Below, one piece after another: positions 9,968 to 19,644 of a DNA stretch of 64,000 nucleotides. Source of the DNA: Paracoccaceae bacterium (GTDB taxonomy: Bacteria; Pseudomonadota; Alphaproteobacteria; Rhodobacterales; Rhodobacteraceae); contig JANSYP010000006.1 in NCBI GenBank assembly GCA_024742405.1, forward strand, positions 186,001 through 250,000, in the 5' to 3' direction. The position numbers and the translations under genes were made by a program. Position 1 is the stretch's first letter. Each line of letters starts with the position of its first letter. The notes beneath the pieces are model-generated. The model saw only the letters and a program-made list of their open reading frames with translations, ran no database searches and was not told the origin of the DNA.

Positions 9968-10468
9968 TCAGGCTTCGGCGTCGGTCCTGACCCCGGCCAT
10001 CGCCTCGCGCAGTTTCTCTTCCCGCTCGTGATCGAGAGAGGTCTGCAGGATGCGCCCGCCGATACCCTGTAGCCGGTCGAGAACCTTGTCGCCGGTCACC
10101 TTGGTCACGAGGACAAAGAGCACCGCCTCGCCGTCCTGGACCTCTTCGGTCACACCTTTCATGAACTTGTCGTTCACCCCGATATCGGTCAGCGCGCCCG
10201 CGATGGCACCGCCAGCGGCACCGGCCGCGACACCCACCAGCGGGTTCATGAACAGGACACCGATCAGAAGACCCCAGAAACTGCCGCCCACGGCACCTGC
10301 ACCGGTCGTGTTCACCAACTGGTGCAGCTTCACGCCCTTGTCGGTCTTCACAGCGATACAGGCGTCGCCGATCTCAATGAGATAGTCCTTGCGAAGCTCC
10401 AGAATCTTGTCGCGCACTTCTTCTGCGCGCGCCTCGCTTTCGAACACGATTGCGATCAAATCGGCCAT
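9968..10468 (-). CDS. DUF1269 domain-containing membrane-associated protein
   Basis: A 166-residue protein of the DUF1269 family, whose function is not established. The N-terminal half begins MADLIAIVFESEARAEEV, followed by a ferredoxin-like segment with AxxI(A)VKTDKG. A glycine/alanine-rich hydrophobic hairpin (about 58-95, GAVGGSFWGLLIGVLF then GAAGGAIAGAL) looks membrane-inserting. The C-terminal part (about 100-150) resembles the first half and ends in a charged helix. It is a monocistronic unit with its own strong terminator. The start is unambiguous. Confidence 0.85.
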   Translation of the reverse strand: MADLIAIVFESEARAEEVRDKILELRKDYLIEIGDACIAVKTDKGVKLHQLVNTTGAGAVGGSFWGLLIGVLFMNPLVGVAAGAAGGAIAGALTDIGVNDKFMKGVTEEVQDGEAVLFVLVTKVTGDKVLDRLQGIGGRILQTSLDHEREEKLREAMAGVRTDAEA

Positions 10469-10532
10469 GGCGGGTCTCCCTATTGTGCCGCAGTCACCTT
10501 AGACAGGGTCGCAGCAAAAGTTCCATGACAAA

Positions 10533-12173
10533 TCAACCCGGTGCGCGGCGTCGTAGCGGAACCACGACATCGCTGGTCTCGGTCTTCATGTCGAGCGCCG
10601 CGCGCAGCAGTGCCTTGGTGTAGGGCGTCTGGGGATCCTCGAAGACCTGCGCACTCTCGCCCGCCTCGACAATGTCGCCGCGCTTCATCACGATCACTTT
10701 GTGGCTGAGCGCGCGGACGACCTTCAGATCGTGCGAAATAAAGAGATAAGCCAGGTCATGCTTGCGCTGAAGCTCGCGCAGCAGATCGACGATCTGCACC
10801 TGCACGGTCATATCGAGCGCCGAGGTTGGCTCGTCCAGTACCACCAGTTTCGGCTGCAGGATCATCGCGCGGGCGATCGCGATGCGCTGGCGCTGCCCGC
10901 CCGAGAACTCGTGCGGATAGCGGTCCATCATCGCCGGGTCGAGCCCGACCTCCAGTAAAATCTCGGCCACCATCTGCCGCTTGTCTTTGCCCTCGGGTAC
11001 GCCATGCACGCCGAGGCCCTCGGCGATGATCTCGCCAATGTTCATCCGCGGACTGAGGCTGCCGAACGGGTCCTGAAACACGATCTGCATATGACGGCGC
11101 AGCGGCCGCAAAGCGCGCGACTTCCAGCCCTGGATGTCCTGGCCTTCGAACCGGATTGGACCCTCCGAGCTCACGAGGCGCATCAGCGCCAGCGCGAGGG
11201 TCGTCTTGCCGGAGCCGCTTTCCCCCACCACGCCAAGCGTCTCACCAGCCCGCACACTCAGTTTCGCATCGTTAACGGCCTTTACATGGCCCACTGTCTT
11301 GCGCAGCAACCCGCGATAGATCGGAAACCAGATCCGCAGCCCGTCGGTCGACACGACCTCCTTGGCGTCCTCAGGTACGGGGTCGGGGCGGCCCTTAGCC
11401 TCGGCCGCCAGGAGTTTCTGTGTGTACGGATGTTGTGGGTCGGTAAAGATAACGTCCGTCAGGCCTGTCTCGACGATCTCGCCTTCCTTCATCACACAGA
11501 CCCGATCGGCGAACCGGCGCACGATTCCCAGATCGTGGGTGATGAAGAGCAGGCTCATGCCCTCGGTTTCTTTCAGCTCCGCCAGCAGGTCGAGGATCTG
11601 CGCCTGGATCGTGACGTCGAGCGCCGTCGTCGGTTCGTCCGCGACGAGCAGGTCGGGTCCGTTGGCAAGCGCCATAGCGATCATCACACGCTGACGCTGC
11701 CCTCCGGAGAGCTGGTGGGGATAAGCGCCAAGCCGGCTTTCGGCGTCGTGGATACCAACGCGATGCAGCAGCTCTATGATCCGGGCGCGCGCCTTGTCGC
11801 CGGTCAGGCCCTGATGGAGCGCGAGGCTCTCGGCGATCTGCTTTTCCAACGGATGGAGCGGGTTGAGCGAGGTCATCGGCTCCTGGAAGATGAAACTTAT
11901 GTCGTTGCCGCGGATTTTGCGCAGTTCGGGCTCAGACGCGTCGACCATCTCGCGGCCCTGGTACCGAACCGAGCCGGTGACCGTGGCGCTGTCGGCCAGA
12001 AGCTGCACGGTCGAGAGCGCCGTGACCGACTTGCCCGAGCCGCTTTCCCCCACGAGGGCCACGGTCTCCCCACGCCCGACGCTGAACGACACGCCCCGCA
12101 CGGCGGGGATGTCCTTGCCGTCTTGCCGGAAGGTGACCGACAGGTCGGACACCGAAAGAACCGTGTCACTCAT
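10533..12173 (-). CDS. yejF: Peptide ABC transporter ATP-binding protein YejF (dual ATPase)
   Basis: Cytoplasmic energy module of a Dpp/Opp/Yej-class importer, with two fused ABC ATPase domains (about residues 1-265 and 280-545). Each half has a Walker A motif (GESGSGKS and GESGSGKT), a signature (LSGGQRQR and FSGGQRQR) and a Walker B (DEPTTALD and DEPTSALD). The oligopeptide/dipeptide C-terminal extension motif (DPQHPYT, DPQTPYT) follows each domain. The ATG at 12171-12173 has GAGG about 7 bases upstream, overlapping the yejE stop. A TTG six codons earlier is less likely. It is the last gene of the yejABEF operon. Confidence 0.93.
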   Translation of the reverse strand: MSDTVLSVSDLSVTFRQDGKDIPAVRGVSFSVGRGETVALVGESGSGKSVTALSTVQLLADSATVTGSVRYQGREMVDASEPELRKIRGNDISFIFQEPMTSLNPLHPLEKQIAESLALHQGLTGDKARARIIELLHRVGIHDAESRLGAYPHQLSGGQRQRVMIAMALANGPDLLVADEPTTALDVTIQAQILDLLAELKETEGMSLLFITHDLGIVRRFADRVCVMKEGEIVETGLTDVIFTDPQHPYTQKLLAAEAKGRPDPVPEDAKEVVSTDGLRIWFPIYRGLLRKTVGHVKAVNDAKLSVRAGETLGVVGESGSGKTTLALALMRLVSSEGPIRFEGQDIQGWKSRALRPLRRHMQIVFQDPFGSLSPRMNIGEIIAEGLGVHGVPEGKDKRQMVAEILLEVGLDPAMMDRYPHEFSGGQRQRIAIARAMILQPKLVVLDEPTSALDMTVQVQIVDLLRELQRKHDLAYLFISHDLKVVRALSHKVIVMKRGDIVEAGESAQVFEDPQTPYTKALLRAALDMKTETSDVVVPLRRRAPG

Positions 12174-12183
12174 ACGTCCGACC

Positions 12184-13338
12184 TCATGCAAATGTCTTTC
12201 GCGGATCGAACGCGTCGCGAACGCCCTCGAAGATGAACACCATCAGCGACAACATGATCGCGAAGGTGAAGAACGCGGTGAACCCCAGCCACGGTGCCTG
12301 AAGGTTCTGCTTGGCCTGGAGCGTCAGCTCACCGAGAGACGGCGCCGAAGACGGCAGCCCGAAGCCGAGGAAGTCGAGCGCGGCGAGGCTGCCCAACGTG
12401 CCTGTGATCACAAACGGCAGCATCGTCAGCGTCGCCACCATCGCGTTGGGCAGGACATGGCGGAACATGATCACACCGTTGCCGACGCCCAGCGCCCGGG
12501 CAGCGCGCACATACTCGAAATTGCGCGCGCGCAGGAATTCCGCACGCACCACACCGACCAGTGCGGTCCAGCCGAAGAGCACCATCAAAAAGACCAATAA
12601 CCAGAAATTCATCTGAAAGATCGCAGCCAGAATGATGATGATGTAGAGGCTCGGGGTCGCCCCCCAGATCTCGATCACGCGTTGGAAGATCAAGTCGATC
12701 CAACCACCGAAATAGCCCTGCACGGCGCCCGCAGTGATGCCGATGAGCGCGCAAAGCGCCGTGACCACCAGCGCGAAACAGACCGACAGCCGGAAGCCAT
12801 AGATCACGCGCGCCAGTACATCCCGCGCGGTATCGTCTGTGCCAAGCCAGTGGGTGCCGTCCGGAGCGCTCGGTGCCGTGCCCTGAATGTCGTTGACGGT
12901 GTTGTAGCTGAACGGGATGAGCGGCCAGAGCAGCCAGCCGCGATCAACTTCCTGCCCGTTCACCAGCCCGCTGTCGCGCACATCGGCGATCACCTTTTCC
13001 GGATCGTCCCAGCAGTCTTCCAGCCCGCCGGAGATGATCAGACACTGCACCTCCACATCGCGGTAGACAGCCTCGGTGCGGAAATCGCCGCCAAATTCGG
13101 TCTCGGGGTAGAAATTGAAGATCGGCGTATAGAGCTCGCCCTGGTAGCTGACGAGGATCGGTTTGTCGTTCGCGATGAACTCGGCGAAGAGCGTCAGACC
13201 GAAGAGGATCGAAAAGATGATCAGCGACCAGTAGGCCCGACCATTGGCCCGAAAGTTGCGCCAGCGCCGGCGGTTGAGCGGTGACAGACCAGTGGTTTTC
13301 GGCGCGAGCTTGATCTCGATATCTTCTGCGACAGCCAT
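12184..13338 (-). CDS. yejE: Peptide ABC transporter permease YejE
   Basis: Inner-membrane permease (384 residues) of the binding-protein-dependent transport family. One N-terminal helix (about 33-55) precedes a long periplasmic insert (55-170, containing the YejE-type HWLGTDDTARDVLARVIYG stretch). Five C-terminal helices follow, with the EAA-like loop (EFVRAARALG variant: EYVRAARALGVGNGV). It probably pairs with YejB to form the channel. Three bases separate it from yejB and ten from yejF, so the four genes form one transcript. Substrates of Yej systems include oligopeptides and microcin C-type compounds, but the substrate here is inferred only by family. Confidence 0.92.
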   Translation of the reverse strand: MAVAEDIEIKLAPKTTGLSPLNRRRWRNFRANGRAYWSLIIFSILFGLTLFAEFIANDKPILVSYQGELYTPIFNFYPETEFGGDFRTEAVYRDVEVQCLIISGGLEDCWDDPEKVIADVRDSGLVNGQEVDRGWLLWPLIPFSYNTVNDIQGTAPSAPDGTHWLGTDDTARDVLARVIYGFRLSVCFALVVTALCALIGITAGAVQGYFGGWIDLIFQRVIEIWGATPSLYIIIILAAIFQMNFWLLVFLMVLFGWTALVGVVRAEFLRARNFEYVRAARALGVGNGVIMFRHVLPNAMVATLTMLPFVITGTLGSLAALDFLGFGLPSSAPSLGELTLQAKQNLQAPWLGFTAFFTFAIMLSLMVFIFEGVRDAFDPRKTFA

Positions 13339-13341
13339 CGG

Positions 13342-14436
13342 TCAGGTCTCCCGCGTTTCGAAGTCGATCCGAGGGTCGATCCAGACATACATCAGATCCG
13401 ACACCAGCCCCATCAGCAGACCGATGAGGCCAAAGACGTAGAGCGTGCCGAAAATCACCGGATAATCGCGGCTGACCGCGGCTTCGAACCCGAGCCTGCC
13501 CAGCCCGTCGAGGCTGAAGATCGTCTCGATGATCAGCGAGCCGCCGAAGAAAACGCTCACGAACACGGCCGGGAAACCCGCGATGACGATCAGCATCGCG
13601 TTGCGGAAGACGTGTCCATAGAGGACGCGGGACTCGGTCAGGCCCTTTGCCCGGGCGGTCACAACATACTGTTTCTTGATCTCGTCGAGAAAGCTGTTCT
13701 TCGTCAGCAGGGTGAGCGTCGCGAAAGCCGCAATGGTAGAGGCGAGCACCGGCAGCGTGATGTGCCAGAAATAGTCGACGATCTTGCCGCCAAGGCTGAG
13801 CTGGTCCCAATTGTCAGACCCGAGTCCCCTTAGTGGAAACCATTGCAGGTAACTGCCCCCCGCAAAGACCACAAGCAGCAGGATCGCGAACAGGAACCCC
13901 GGCACCGCATAGGCCACGATGATCGCGCCGGACGTCCAGGTGTCGAATTTCGAGCCGTCTTTGACCGCCTTTCGAATGCCCAGCGGAATCGACACCAGAT
14001 AGGCGATCAGGGTCGACCAGAGGCCGAGCGAGATCGAGACCGGCATCTTCTCGATCACCAGATCGGTGACGCTGATAGAGCGGAAATAGCTCTCGCCGAA
14101 ATCAAATCGCGCATAGTCCCACATCATCTGCAGGAACCGCTGCCAGGCGGGCTTGTCGAAGCCGAACTGCGCCTCGAGCTCTGCGATGAACTCGGGCGGT
14201 AGGCCACGGGCGCCCAGATACTGGTCGTTGCCGCCAAAGGACTCAGCGCCGCCTCCACCACCCGCGTCGCCACCGCCGCCTACGGTCTCGAACACATCGC
14301 CCTGCCCTTCGAGATTGGCAATGATCTGTTCAATCGGACCGCCAGGCACGAACTGCACCATGGCAAAGTTTATCAGCATGATCCCGATCAGCGTCGGGAT
14401 GATCAACCCGATCCGGCGGAGGATATAGTTTCCCAC
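13342..14436 (-). CDS. yejB: Peptide ABC transporter permease YejB
   Basis: Inner-membrane permease (364 residues) with the classic DppB/YejB start ([27 protein letters not shown]), about six transmembrane segments and an EAA loop ([20 protein letters not shown]). The YejB-specific Gly-rich periplasmic insert (residues 45-75, many Gly, acidic) is present. The initiator is a GTG at 14434-14436 that directly follows the yejA TGA, so translation is coupled. It forms the translocation path with YejE. Confidence 0.92.
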   Translation of the reverse strand: MGNYILRRIGLIIPTLIGIMLINFAMVQFVPGGPIEQIIANLEGQGDVFETVGGGGDAGGGGGAESFGGNDQYLGARGLPPEFIAELEAQFGFDKPAWQRFLQMMWDYARFDFGESYFRSISVTDLVIEKMPVSISLGLWSTLIAYLVSIPLGIRKAVKDGSKFDTWTSGAIIVAYAVPGFLFAILLLVVFAGGSYLQWFPLRGLGSDNWDQLSLGGKIVDYFWHITLPVLASTIAAFATLTLLTKNSFLDEIKKQYVVTARAKGLTESRVLYGHVFRNAMLIVIAGFPAVFVSVFFGGSLIIETIFSLDGLGRLGFEAAVSRDYPVIFGTLYVFGLIGLLMGLVSDLMYVWIDPRIDFETRET

Positions 14437-16413
14437 TCAGAGCGCCCCTTCGGCTTCCAGCCGGGCGGCCTTTTCCGCGTCCCACCACCAGAAATCGAGC
14501 TGGCCGAGGCTATAGGGTGGCAGTGGGTCGGGATGTCCGTAGATGTCGTAGAACGCAACCGTATGAGTGTTCTTGTTCCACTGCGGGATCCAGAGCTTCT
14601 TGGCCCGCAAAACCCGGTCGAGCGCCTTGACCGCGGTGATCGTCTCTTCCTTGCTCTTGGCTTCCAGCACCACATCAATCAGCGCGTCCACGGCGGGATC
14701 CTTCAGCCCCATCTTGTTGAAGGTTGAGGTATCAGCGGTCTCGGAGCCGAAGAACTGCCGCAGTTCCGTGCCGGGGATGTAGGCCGTCGACAAGAAGGTC
14801 TGGGCAACGTCGTAGTCATATTGCGGCGGGCGCTCCCGGGCTGTCATCTGGGCATTGTCGACGCGCGAGTGGCGCGCATCCACCCCGAGACGCTTGAGGT
14901 TTTCGACGAAGGGATTGATCACTCGGTCGAAGGTCTGGCTGTCGTTGAGGATCTCGATCTGCAGAACCTCTCCTTGGGCGTTGCGGCGCAGACCATCATC
15001 GCCAACCGGCCACCCGGCCTCGTCCAGCAGCGCCGACGCGGTGCGCAGATTGCCCCGGTCTAGCTGGCGCGAACCGCTCACCGGCAGGCTGTAGGGCGGG
15101 TCCGTCAGGATCGACGCGTCGAGCAGACCCTCATCGACCAAGGGCTGCAGGATCGCGATCTCAGCATCGCTCGGCGGACCTTCGGGCTCCAGGTACGAAT
15201 TGTCCCAGAAGCTTTCGACACGGTCGTAGATCCCGTAAAACAGGGTCTCGTTCGACCATTCGAAGTTGAACATCAAGGCGATCGCTTCGCGGACTCGGGG
15301 GTCCTGAAATCTCTCGCGGCGCAGATTGAAGGCCCACGCCTGGTTGGTCGCCTTGTTTCCGTTTGCAAATTCCTGCTTGGTCACATGACCCTTCTGCAGC
15401 GCGGGAAAGTCGTAACCGGTGGCCCAGAGGATGGAGCTGGCCTCGTTGCGGAACGTATAGGTGCCGGCCTTGAACCCCTCGAACGCGGCATTGTAGTCGG
15501 CATAGTATTCGATCCGCAGATCGTCGAAGTTATTCCGTCCGATATTGATCGGTATATCCTCACCCCAGTAATCGGGATTGCGCTCGTAGACGATGGTCTG
15601 GCCAACATCCATCCGACCCAATGTATAGGGGCCGGAGCCAAGCAGTGGCTCGAGCGAGCTCTCTTCGAAGTCGCGGTCGTTAGCCTCGTAATCCGCTTTG
15701 GAGAACACCGGCAAGCCACCAACATCGGAAATCAGATCTCGCGTCGGGATGCCTTCCTTGAACACGAAATGAACGCGCCGGTCATCGAGCGCTTCGACGC
15801 TCTCGACCTTCTGCGCAAGCTGCGCACGGAAACTCGGCAGGCCCTTCTCGAGCAGGATGTTGAACGAGAACACCGCATCCTCCGCCGTGAGTGGCGTGCC
15901 ATCGGAAAAGGCGACGTCGGGATGCAGCGTAAAGATCGCCTCGCTGCGATCCTCCGGATAGGCAATGCTCTCGCAAAGCAGGCAGTACGACGCGCCGATC
16001 TCGTCCGCCGTTCCGACCAGCATCGACTCAAAGAAAATCGAAGAGGCCGCCGCCGCGCGCCCCTTGGTAGTGTAGGGGTTCATGCTGTCGAACGACCCGA
16101 AGGCCCAGATCGACATCTCGCCGCCTTTTGGCGCCTCGGGGTTCACATAGTCGAGATGGGCAAAACCGGCAGGGTATTTCAGATCCCCAAAGGTGGAGAT
16201 GCCATGGCTCTCGATCCAATCGTTGCCTGCTTCGATGGCGCTCGACGCGCTGGCGGCAAGGACAAGGGAAATTCCCAGTGCGCTCTGTACGATCCTGGAG
16301 CGCAGATCGGGCCCGCGGCGCGGAATTGATCGAACTCGGGCGGCGGCGGGCGCATGGCGGGGTGACGTCATCGGCGGCTCCGGGCTGTCTCGGGAAAGCG
16401 TCATTGTCGACAT
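14437..16413 (-). CDS. yejA: Extracellular solute-binding protein family 5 (YejA)
   Basis: Periplasmic oligopeptide-binding protein, 658 residues, longer than DppA as expected for YejA. An N-terminal signal sequence with a basic stretch (RRGPDLRSR) and a hydrophobic core ends near residue 60 (ASASSAIEAG). The family-5 signature region is at HGISTFGDLKYPAGFAHLDYVNP, followed by the PKGGEMSIWAFGSFDSMNPYT motif. Other in-frame starts exist (Met15), and I keep the first Met. It is the first gene of the operon yejA-yejB-yejE-yejF and probably has its promoter in the 16414-16485 region. Confidence 0.92.
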   Translation of the reverse strand: MSTMTLSRDSPEPPMTSPRHAPAAARVRSIPRRGPDLRSRIVQSALGISLVLAASASSAIEAGNDWIESHGISTFGDLKYPAGFAHLDYVNPEAPKGGEMSIWAFGSFDSMNPYTTKGRAAAASSIFFESMLVGTADEIGASYCLLCESIAYPEDRSEAIFTLHPDVAFSDGTPLTAEDAVFSFNILLEKGLPSFRAQLAQKVESVEALDDRRVHFVFKEGIPTRDLISDVGGLPVFSKADYEANDRDFEESSLEPLLGSGPYTLGRMDVGQTIVYERNPDYWGEDIPINIGRNNFDDLRIEYYADYNAAFEGFKAGTYTFRNEASSILWATGYDFPALQKGHVTKQEFANGNKATNQAWAFNLRRERFQDPRVREAIALMFNFEWSNETLFYGIYDRVESFWDNSYLEPEGPPSDAEIAILQPLVDEGLLDASILTDPPYSLPVSGSRQLDRGNLRTASALLDEAGWPVGDDGLRRNAQGEVLQIEILNDSQTFDRVINPFVENLKRLGVDARHSRVDNAQMTARERPPQYDYDVAQTFLSTAYIPGTELRQFFGSETADTSTFNKMGLKDPAVDALIDVVLEAKSKEETITAVKALDRVLRAKKLWIPQWNKNTHTVAFYDIYGHPDPLPPYSLGQLDFWWWDAEKAARLEAEGAL

Positions 16414-16485
16414 ATCAAGCTAGAGCGCTGCATGGCGATGATGCAAGCCGATCTTGCAGCACTGTGAGCCCTTGTGACGTCAATC

Positions 16486-16513
16486 AAAAAGGCCGCCCGG
16501 ACAGGACGGCCTT
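16486..16513 (-). terminator. Rho-independent terminator of the cycM-like gene
   Basis: On the minus strand AAGGCCG...CGGCCTT (arms 16507-16513 and 16489-16495) forms a GC-rich stem, extendable through a G-T pair, followed by TTTTTGATT. It lies 25 bases after the cytochrome stop and separates that gene from yejA. Confidence 0.75.
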
Positions 16514-16538
16514 GCTGATCTAGCTCAATGGGCGCTGT

Positions 16539-17048
16539 TCAGCCGCCGGTGGTCAGCAAATAGGCCACCAAATCGGCGCGTTCATCGGCCTTTTTCAGAC
16601 CGGCAAAGCTCATGGCGGTCCCAGGCGCATAGCCCCGCGGGTTTTCCAGGAACCCGTTCAGCGCATCGATATCCCAAACCTGATCGGACATCTCCATCAG
16701 AGCGTCGGAATAGCCGAAGCCGTCGATCGACGCCTTGACCCGGTCGACGACCCCGTCGAGGTGCGGCCCGACTCCGTCGCTGCCATCCAGCGCGTGGCAG
16801 GCCCGGCACTTACCCCAGACCCGTTCGCCGGCATCGGAATCGGCCGCAGAGACCATCGCTGCGAAATCGAGCTCCTCTTCGAGCTCCGCTGTCTCGCTGT
16901 CGGCTTCGTCGGTTTCGATCAAGTAGGCTTGCTCGCCATGGCCGCCGATATGGTAGAGTTCCTCCGCCGCCCACGCGCCAAGAAGGTAGATCAGCAGGGC
17001 CCCGCAAAAGGCGCCGAGCACTTTGGTAAAGGTCATCGTGTCGAACAT
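16539..17048 (-). CDS. cycM: Membrane-anchored cytochrome c (CycM / cytochrome cy type)
   Basis: Class I c-type cytochrome of 169 residues tethered to the periplasmic face of the inner membrane. In the cy class it shuttles electrons between the bc1 complex and cytochrome oxidase. The uncleaved anchor lies at about residues 8-30 (KVLGAFCGALLIYLLGAWAA). An acidic linker (42-65, many Glu/Asp) follows. The haem motif CRACH is at 81-85 and the Met ligand lies in GTAMSFAGL. I chose the ATG at 17046-17048 with AGGGACGG upstream; a longer frame adds 43 non-homologous residues. It diverges from pheA across 118 bases and ends in its own terminator. Confidence 0.9.
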   Translation of the reverse strand: MFDTMTFTKVLGAFCGALLIYLLGAWAAEELYHIGGHGEQAYLIETDEADSETAELEEELDFAAMVSAADSDAGERVWGKCRACHALDGSDGVGPHLDGVVDRVKASIDGFGYSDALMEMSDQVWDIDALNGFLENPRGYAPGTAMSFAGLKKADERADLVAYLLTTGG

Positions 17049-17166
17049 GTTGTCCGTCCCTGAGTGTCGGAAGTTGATGACATCTAGCGGGTTCCCCTTA
17101 CCGCCTTCAAGGTGTAGTTGGCGCGACCAAACGCCCGAAATCAGGGCAGCAGTCGGGGACGGGCAG

Positions 17167-18003
17167 ATGAACCGCATCGCATTCCAGGGCGAACCGGGAG
17201 CCTATTCGCACCAAGCCTGCCACGAGGCGCGACCGGGATACGAGGCCCTGCCTTGCCGGACTTTCGAGGATGTGATCGAAACCGTGCGCGAGGGCGCCGC
17301 TGAGATCGCCATGCTGCCGGTCGAAAACTCCACCTACGGGCGCGTCGCGGACATCCACCGGCTCTTGCCGGACAGCGGGCTGCATATCGTCGACGAGGCG
17401 TTCGTCCGCGTTCATATCAACCTGATGGCCCTGCCGGGCACGGAGCTATCGGACATCCGCGAGGCGATGAGCCACACCGTGTTGCTGGGCCAGTGCCGCA
17501 AGTTTCTCGACGAACACAAGATCGCACCCGTAACGGGTGCCGATACGGCTGGATCGGCGCGCGAGGTGGCCGCCGCGGGCTCTGTGTCCCGCGCAGCTCT
17601 GGCGTCGGATCTGGCTGCCGAGATCTACGGGTTGGACATACTTGCGCGCCATATCGAAGACCACAACCGCAACACCACGCGCTTTTTGCTGATGACGCAG
17701 GCGGCCAATCACGGCCGACGGGGCGGCGATGCGGGAATGATGACGTCGTTCGTGTTCCGTGTGCGCAACATACCGGCCGCACTTTACAAGGCGATGGGCG
17801 GGTTCGCGACGAATGGTGTGAACATGACCAAACTGGAAAGCTACATGGTCAACGGGTCGTTCACCGCGACCCAGTTCTTTGCCGATATCGAAGGCCACCC
17901 CGAGGATCCGCCAGTCGCGCGCGCGCTCGAGGAACTGGCCTATTTCACCACCGAGCTGCACATTCTCGGTGTCTATCCGGCCGACAAACGGCGGCACGAG
18001 TAG
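17167..18003 (+). CDS. pheA: Prephenate dehydratase
   Basis: Converts prephenate to phenylpyruvate in phenylalanine synthesis. The 278-residue protein is monofunctional, with no chorismate mutase domain. The start MNRIAFQGEPGAYSHQAC is diagnostic of the PDT domain (about 1-185), with the catalytic TRF motif at NTTRFLLM. A C-terminal ACT domain (about 195-275, KLESYMVNGSFTATQFFADIEG) should bind phenylalanine for feedback inhibition. The ATG at 17167 is preceded by GGGGACGGG. Upstream in-frame codons back to 17023 are not homologous. It converges with the SRPBCC gene, nine bases apart. Confidence 0.95.
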   Translation: MNRIAFQGEPGAYSHQACHEARPGYEALPCRTFEDVIETVREGAAEIAMLPVENSTYGRVADIHRLLPDSGLHIVDEAFVRVHINLMALPGTELSDIREAMSHTVLLGQCRKFLDEHKIAPVTGADTAGSAREVAAAGSVSRAALASDLAAEIYGLDILARHIEDHNRNTTRFLLMTQAANHGRRGGDAGMMTSFVFRVRNIPAALYKAMGGFATNGVNMTKLESYMVNGSFTATQFFADIEGHPEDPPVARALEELAYFTTELHILGVYPADKRRHE

Positions 18004-18012
18004 ACGCCCGCC

Positions 18013-18477
18013 TCACGGCGCATCATCCATCATCCGGGACACGACCCAGGCGACGCGGTCCTGAAACTTGGCCTCGATCGCAGGCCTGATGATCTGGAGC
18101 GGTTTCAGCAACAGCCGCCCCGATAGGCTCGCCGGGGTCCCCTCGGCAGACACCACCAGCGCAGTCACGACCTCGGAAACTGCTGACATGTCGACGCTGA
18201 GCGTCAGCTTTATGCTGTCCGTGCCGCCCTGAAGCCGGCACTGCTGCGGCGGCGTAAGCTCTGTCACCACCAACTGCCCGTGATGGTCCCGACCGGCAAA
18301 ATGCAGCGACACCTGCCAGGCCGCGCCGACGCATGCGGGTCCTGCCCCCACTGACCGCACAATATCCACGCGCTTGTGCGGCACCCGCTCCAGAACGGCA
18401 TCGATATCGACAAACCTGTCCCAGCACATCTCCAGAGGCGCCGGGATCGTGGTGCGAGCGGTCAGGTGCAACGTCAT
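18013..18477 (-). CDS. SRPBCC-family protein
   Basis: A 154-residue helix-grip-fold protein (START/Bet v1-like polyketide cyclase group), beginning MTLHLTARTTIPAPLEMCWDRFVDIDAV, the usual first strand and helix of this fold. Such proteins bind hydrophobic ligands, and the ligand here is unknown. The ATG at 18475-18477 overlaps the nudC stop as TGATG, so its translation is coupled to NudC. No signal peptide is present, suggesting a cytosolic protein. A longer open frame exists upstream, but it overlaps nudC and shows no homology. Confidence 0.75.
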   Translation of the reverse strand: MTLHLTARTTIPAPLEMCWDRFVDIDAVLERVPHKRVDIVRSVGAGPACVGAAWQVSLHFAGRDHHGQLVVTELTPPQQCRLQGGTDSIKLTLSVDMSAVSEVVTALVVSAEGTPASLSGRLLLKPLQIIRPAIEAKFQDRVAWVVSRMMDDAP

Positions 18478-19454
18478 CAGCTCAGCCGCCCGGCCAGCCA
18501 CAGATCGATCATAAGGCGCGCGATGGCCCCGCGCCGGGCCGGTTTCAGAGTTGGATGTCGCCCGGCGGTTACATCGACCATATCCTCGCGTGACACCCAG
18601 ATGGCATCCTCGATCTCGGTCGGATCTATCACGATGGCATCCGTTTCGGCCTCCGCAGCGCAGGCAATCATCAACGACGCAGGAAAGGGCCAAGGCTGGC
18701 TGGTGATCACACGCACCGCGCCCAGACGCACACCGGATTCTTCGGCAACCTCGCGCTTAGCCGCCGCCTCGATGGTCTCGCCCGGCTCGACAAACCCCGC
18801 GAGCAGGGAATACATCCCCTCGGGCCATCCCGGCGAGCGCCCCATCAACACGCGGTTGCCCGACAACGCCAGCACAATGACGACAGGATCGGTGCGCGGA
18901 TAGTGGCTCGCACCGCAGGCGGGACAGTCGCGCTGCCACCCGGCCGCGGCGACATCACTCTTCGCGCCACACCGCGCGCAAAACCCGTGAATGTCATGCC
19001 ACATCACGAGCGCCCGCGCTGTCGCGGCGAGCTCTGCATCATCAGCGGACAGGCGGGTCATCGCGCCGCGCAACTCGATGAACCCGCTGCCCGCTGGCAA
19101 ATCAGGGTGGGTCTGAACGGACGGGTCGGAAAACCCACCCAGACCCGCAGCGTCGCCATCCGTCGCGACGAGATCTGAAAGATCCACAGCAAATCGCGGC
19201 GCGCCTCCGGTCAGGCCCAAAAACATCGCCGTGCCCCGCGCGTCCGCCGCAACCGGGTGCGAAACGGGCAACAAGTTGAGCGTCAGGGCCCCAGGATCGT
19301 CGCCCGCAGGGACAGTAAGCGGTTTGCCTCGCCACAGCGCCACGCAGCCCGCATCACTACGGTGCCACAACGCCTCCAGACAGGCCGGATCCGAGCGCAG
19401 GTGCGCCGCGCGGTCCAGCATTCCCGCGCCGAAAGTCACCTGCGTGGCCAGCAT
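18477..19454 (-). CDS. nudC: NADH pyrophosphatase NudC
   Basis: Nudix hydrolase that cleaves NAD(H) to NMN(H) and AMP and can remove NAD caps from RNA. Over 325 residues it has an N-terminal domain, a zinc ribbon with Cys159, Cys162, Cys177 and Cys180 (FCARCG and CPACG), the Nudix box at 220-242 (GFVEPGETIEAAAKREVAEESGV pattern, G-x5-E-x7-REVxEEsG), and the NADH-specific SQPWPFP motif just after it. The ATG at 19452-19454 was chosen because upstream in-frame codons lack homology. It is followed by the coupled SRPBCC gene. Confidence 0.93.
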   Translation of the reverse strand: MLATQVTFGAGMLDRAAHLRSDPACLEALWHRSDAGCVALWRGKPLTVPAGDDPGALTLNLLPVSHPVAADARGTAMFLGLTGGAPRFAVDLSDLVATDGDAAGLGGFSDPSVQTHPDLPAGSGFIELRGAMTRLSADDAELAATARALVMWHDIHGFCARCGAKSDVAAAGWQRDCPACGASHYPRTDPVVIVLALSGNRVLMGRSPGWPEGMYSLLAGFVEPGETIEAAAKREVAEESGVRLGAVRVITSQPWPFPASLMIACAAEAETDAIVIDPTEIEDAIWVSREDMVDVTAGRHPTLKPARRGAIARLMIDLWLAGRLS

Positions 19455-19644
19455 ATCCGCCCGGTCCTCTTCTCGCCTGAGACAGCGGCATCGCACAGCG
19501 TTTGCCCACTTGCAAATAGCGCTGAGCTGCGCGAGCAGGTCTTGCAGCGGCGCCACTCTGATTGTTAATAATCCGCTGACAATTCCGCCCCGCCGCCGGG
19601 CCAACAACAAGATTTGGGGGACAGCCATCCTGAGCCAAGCAGCG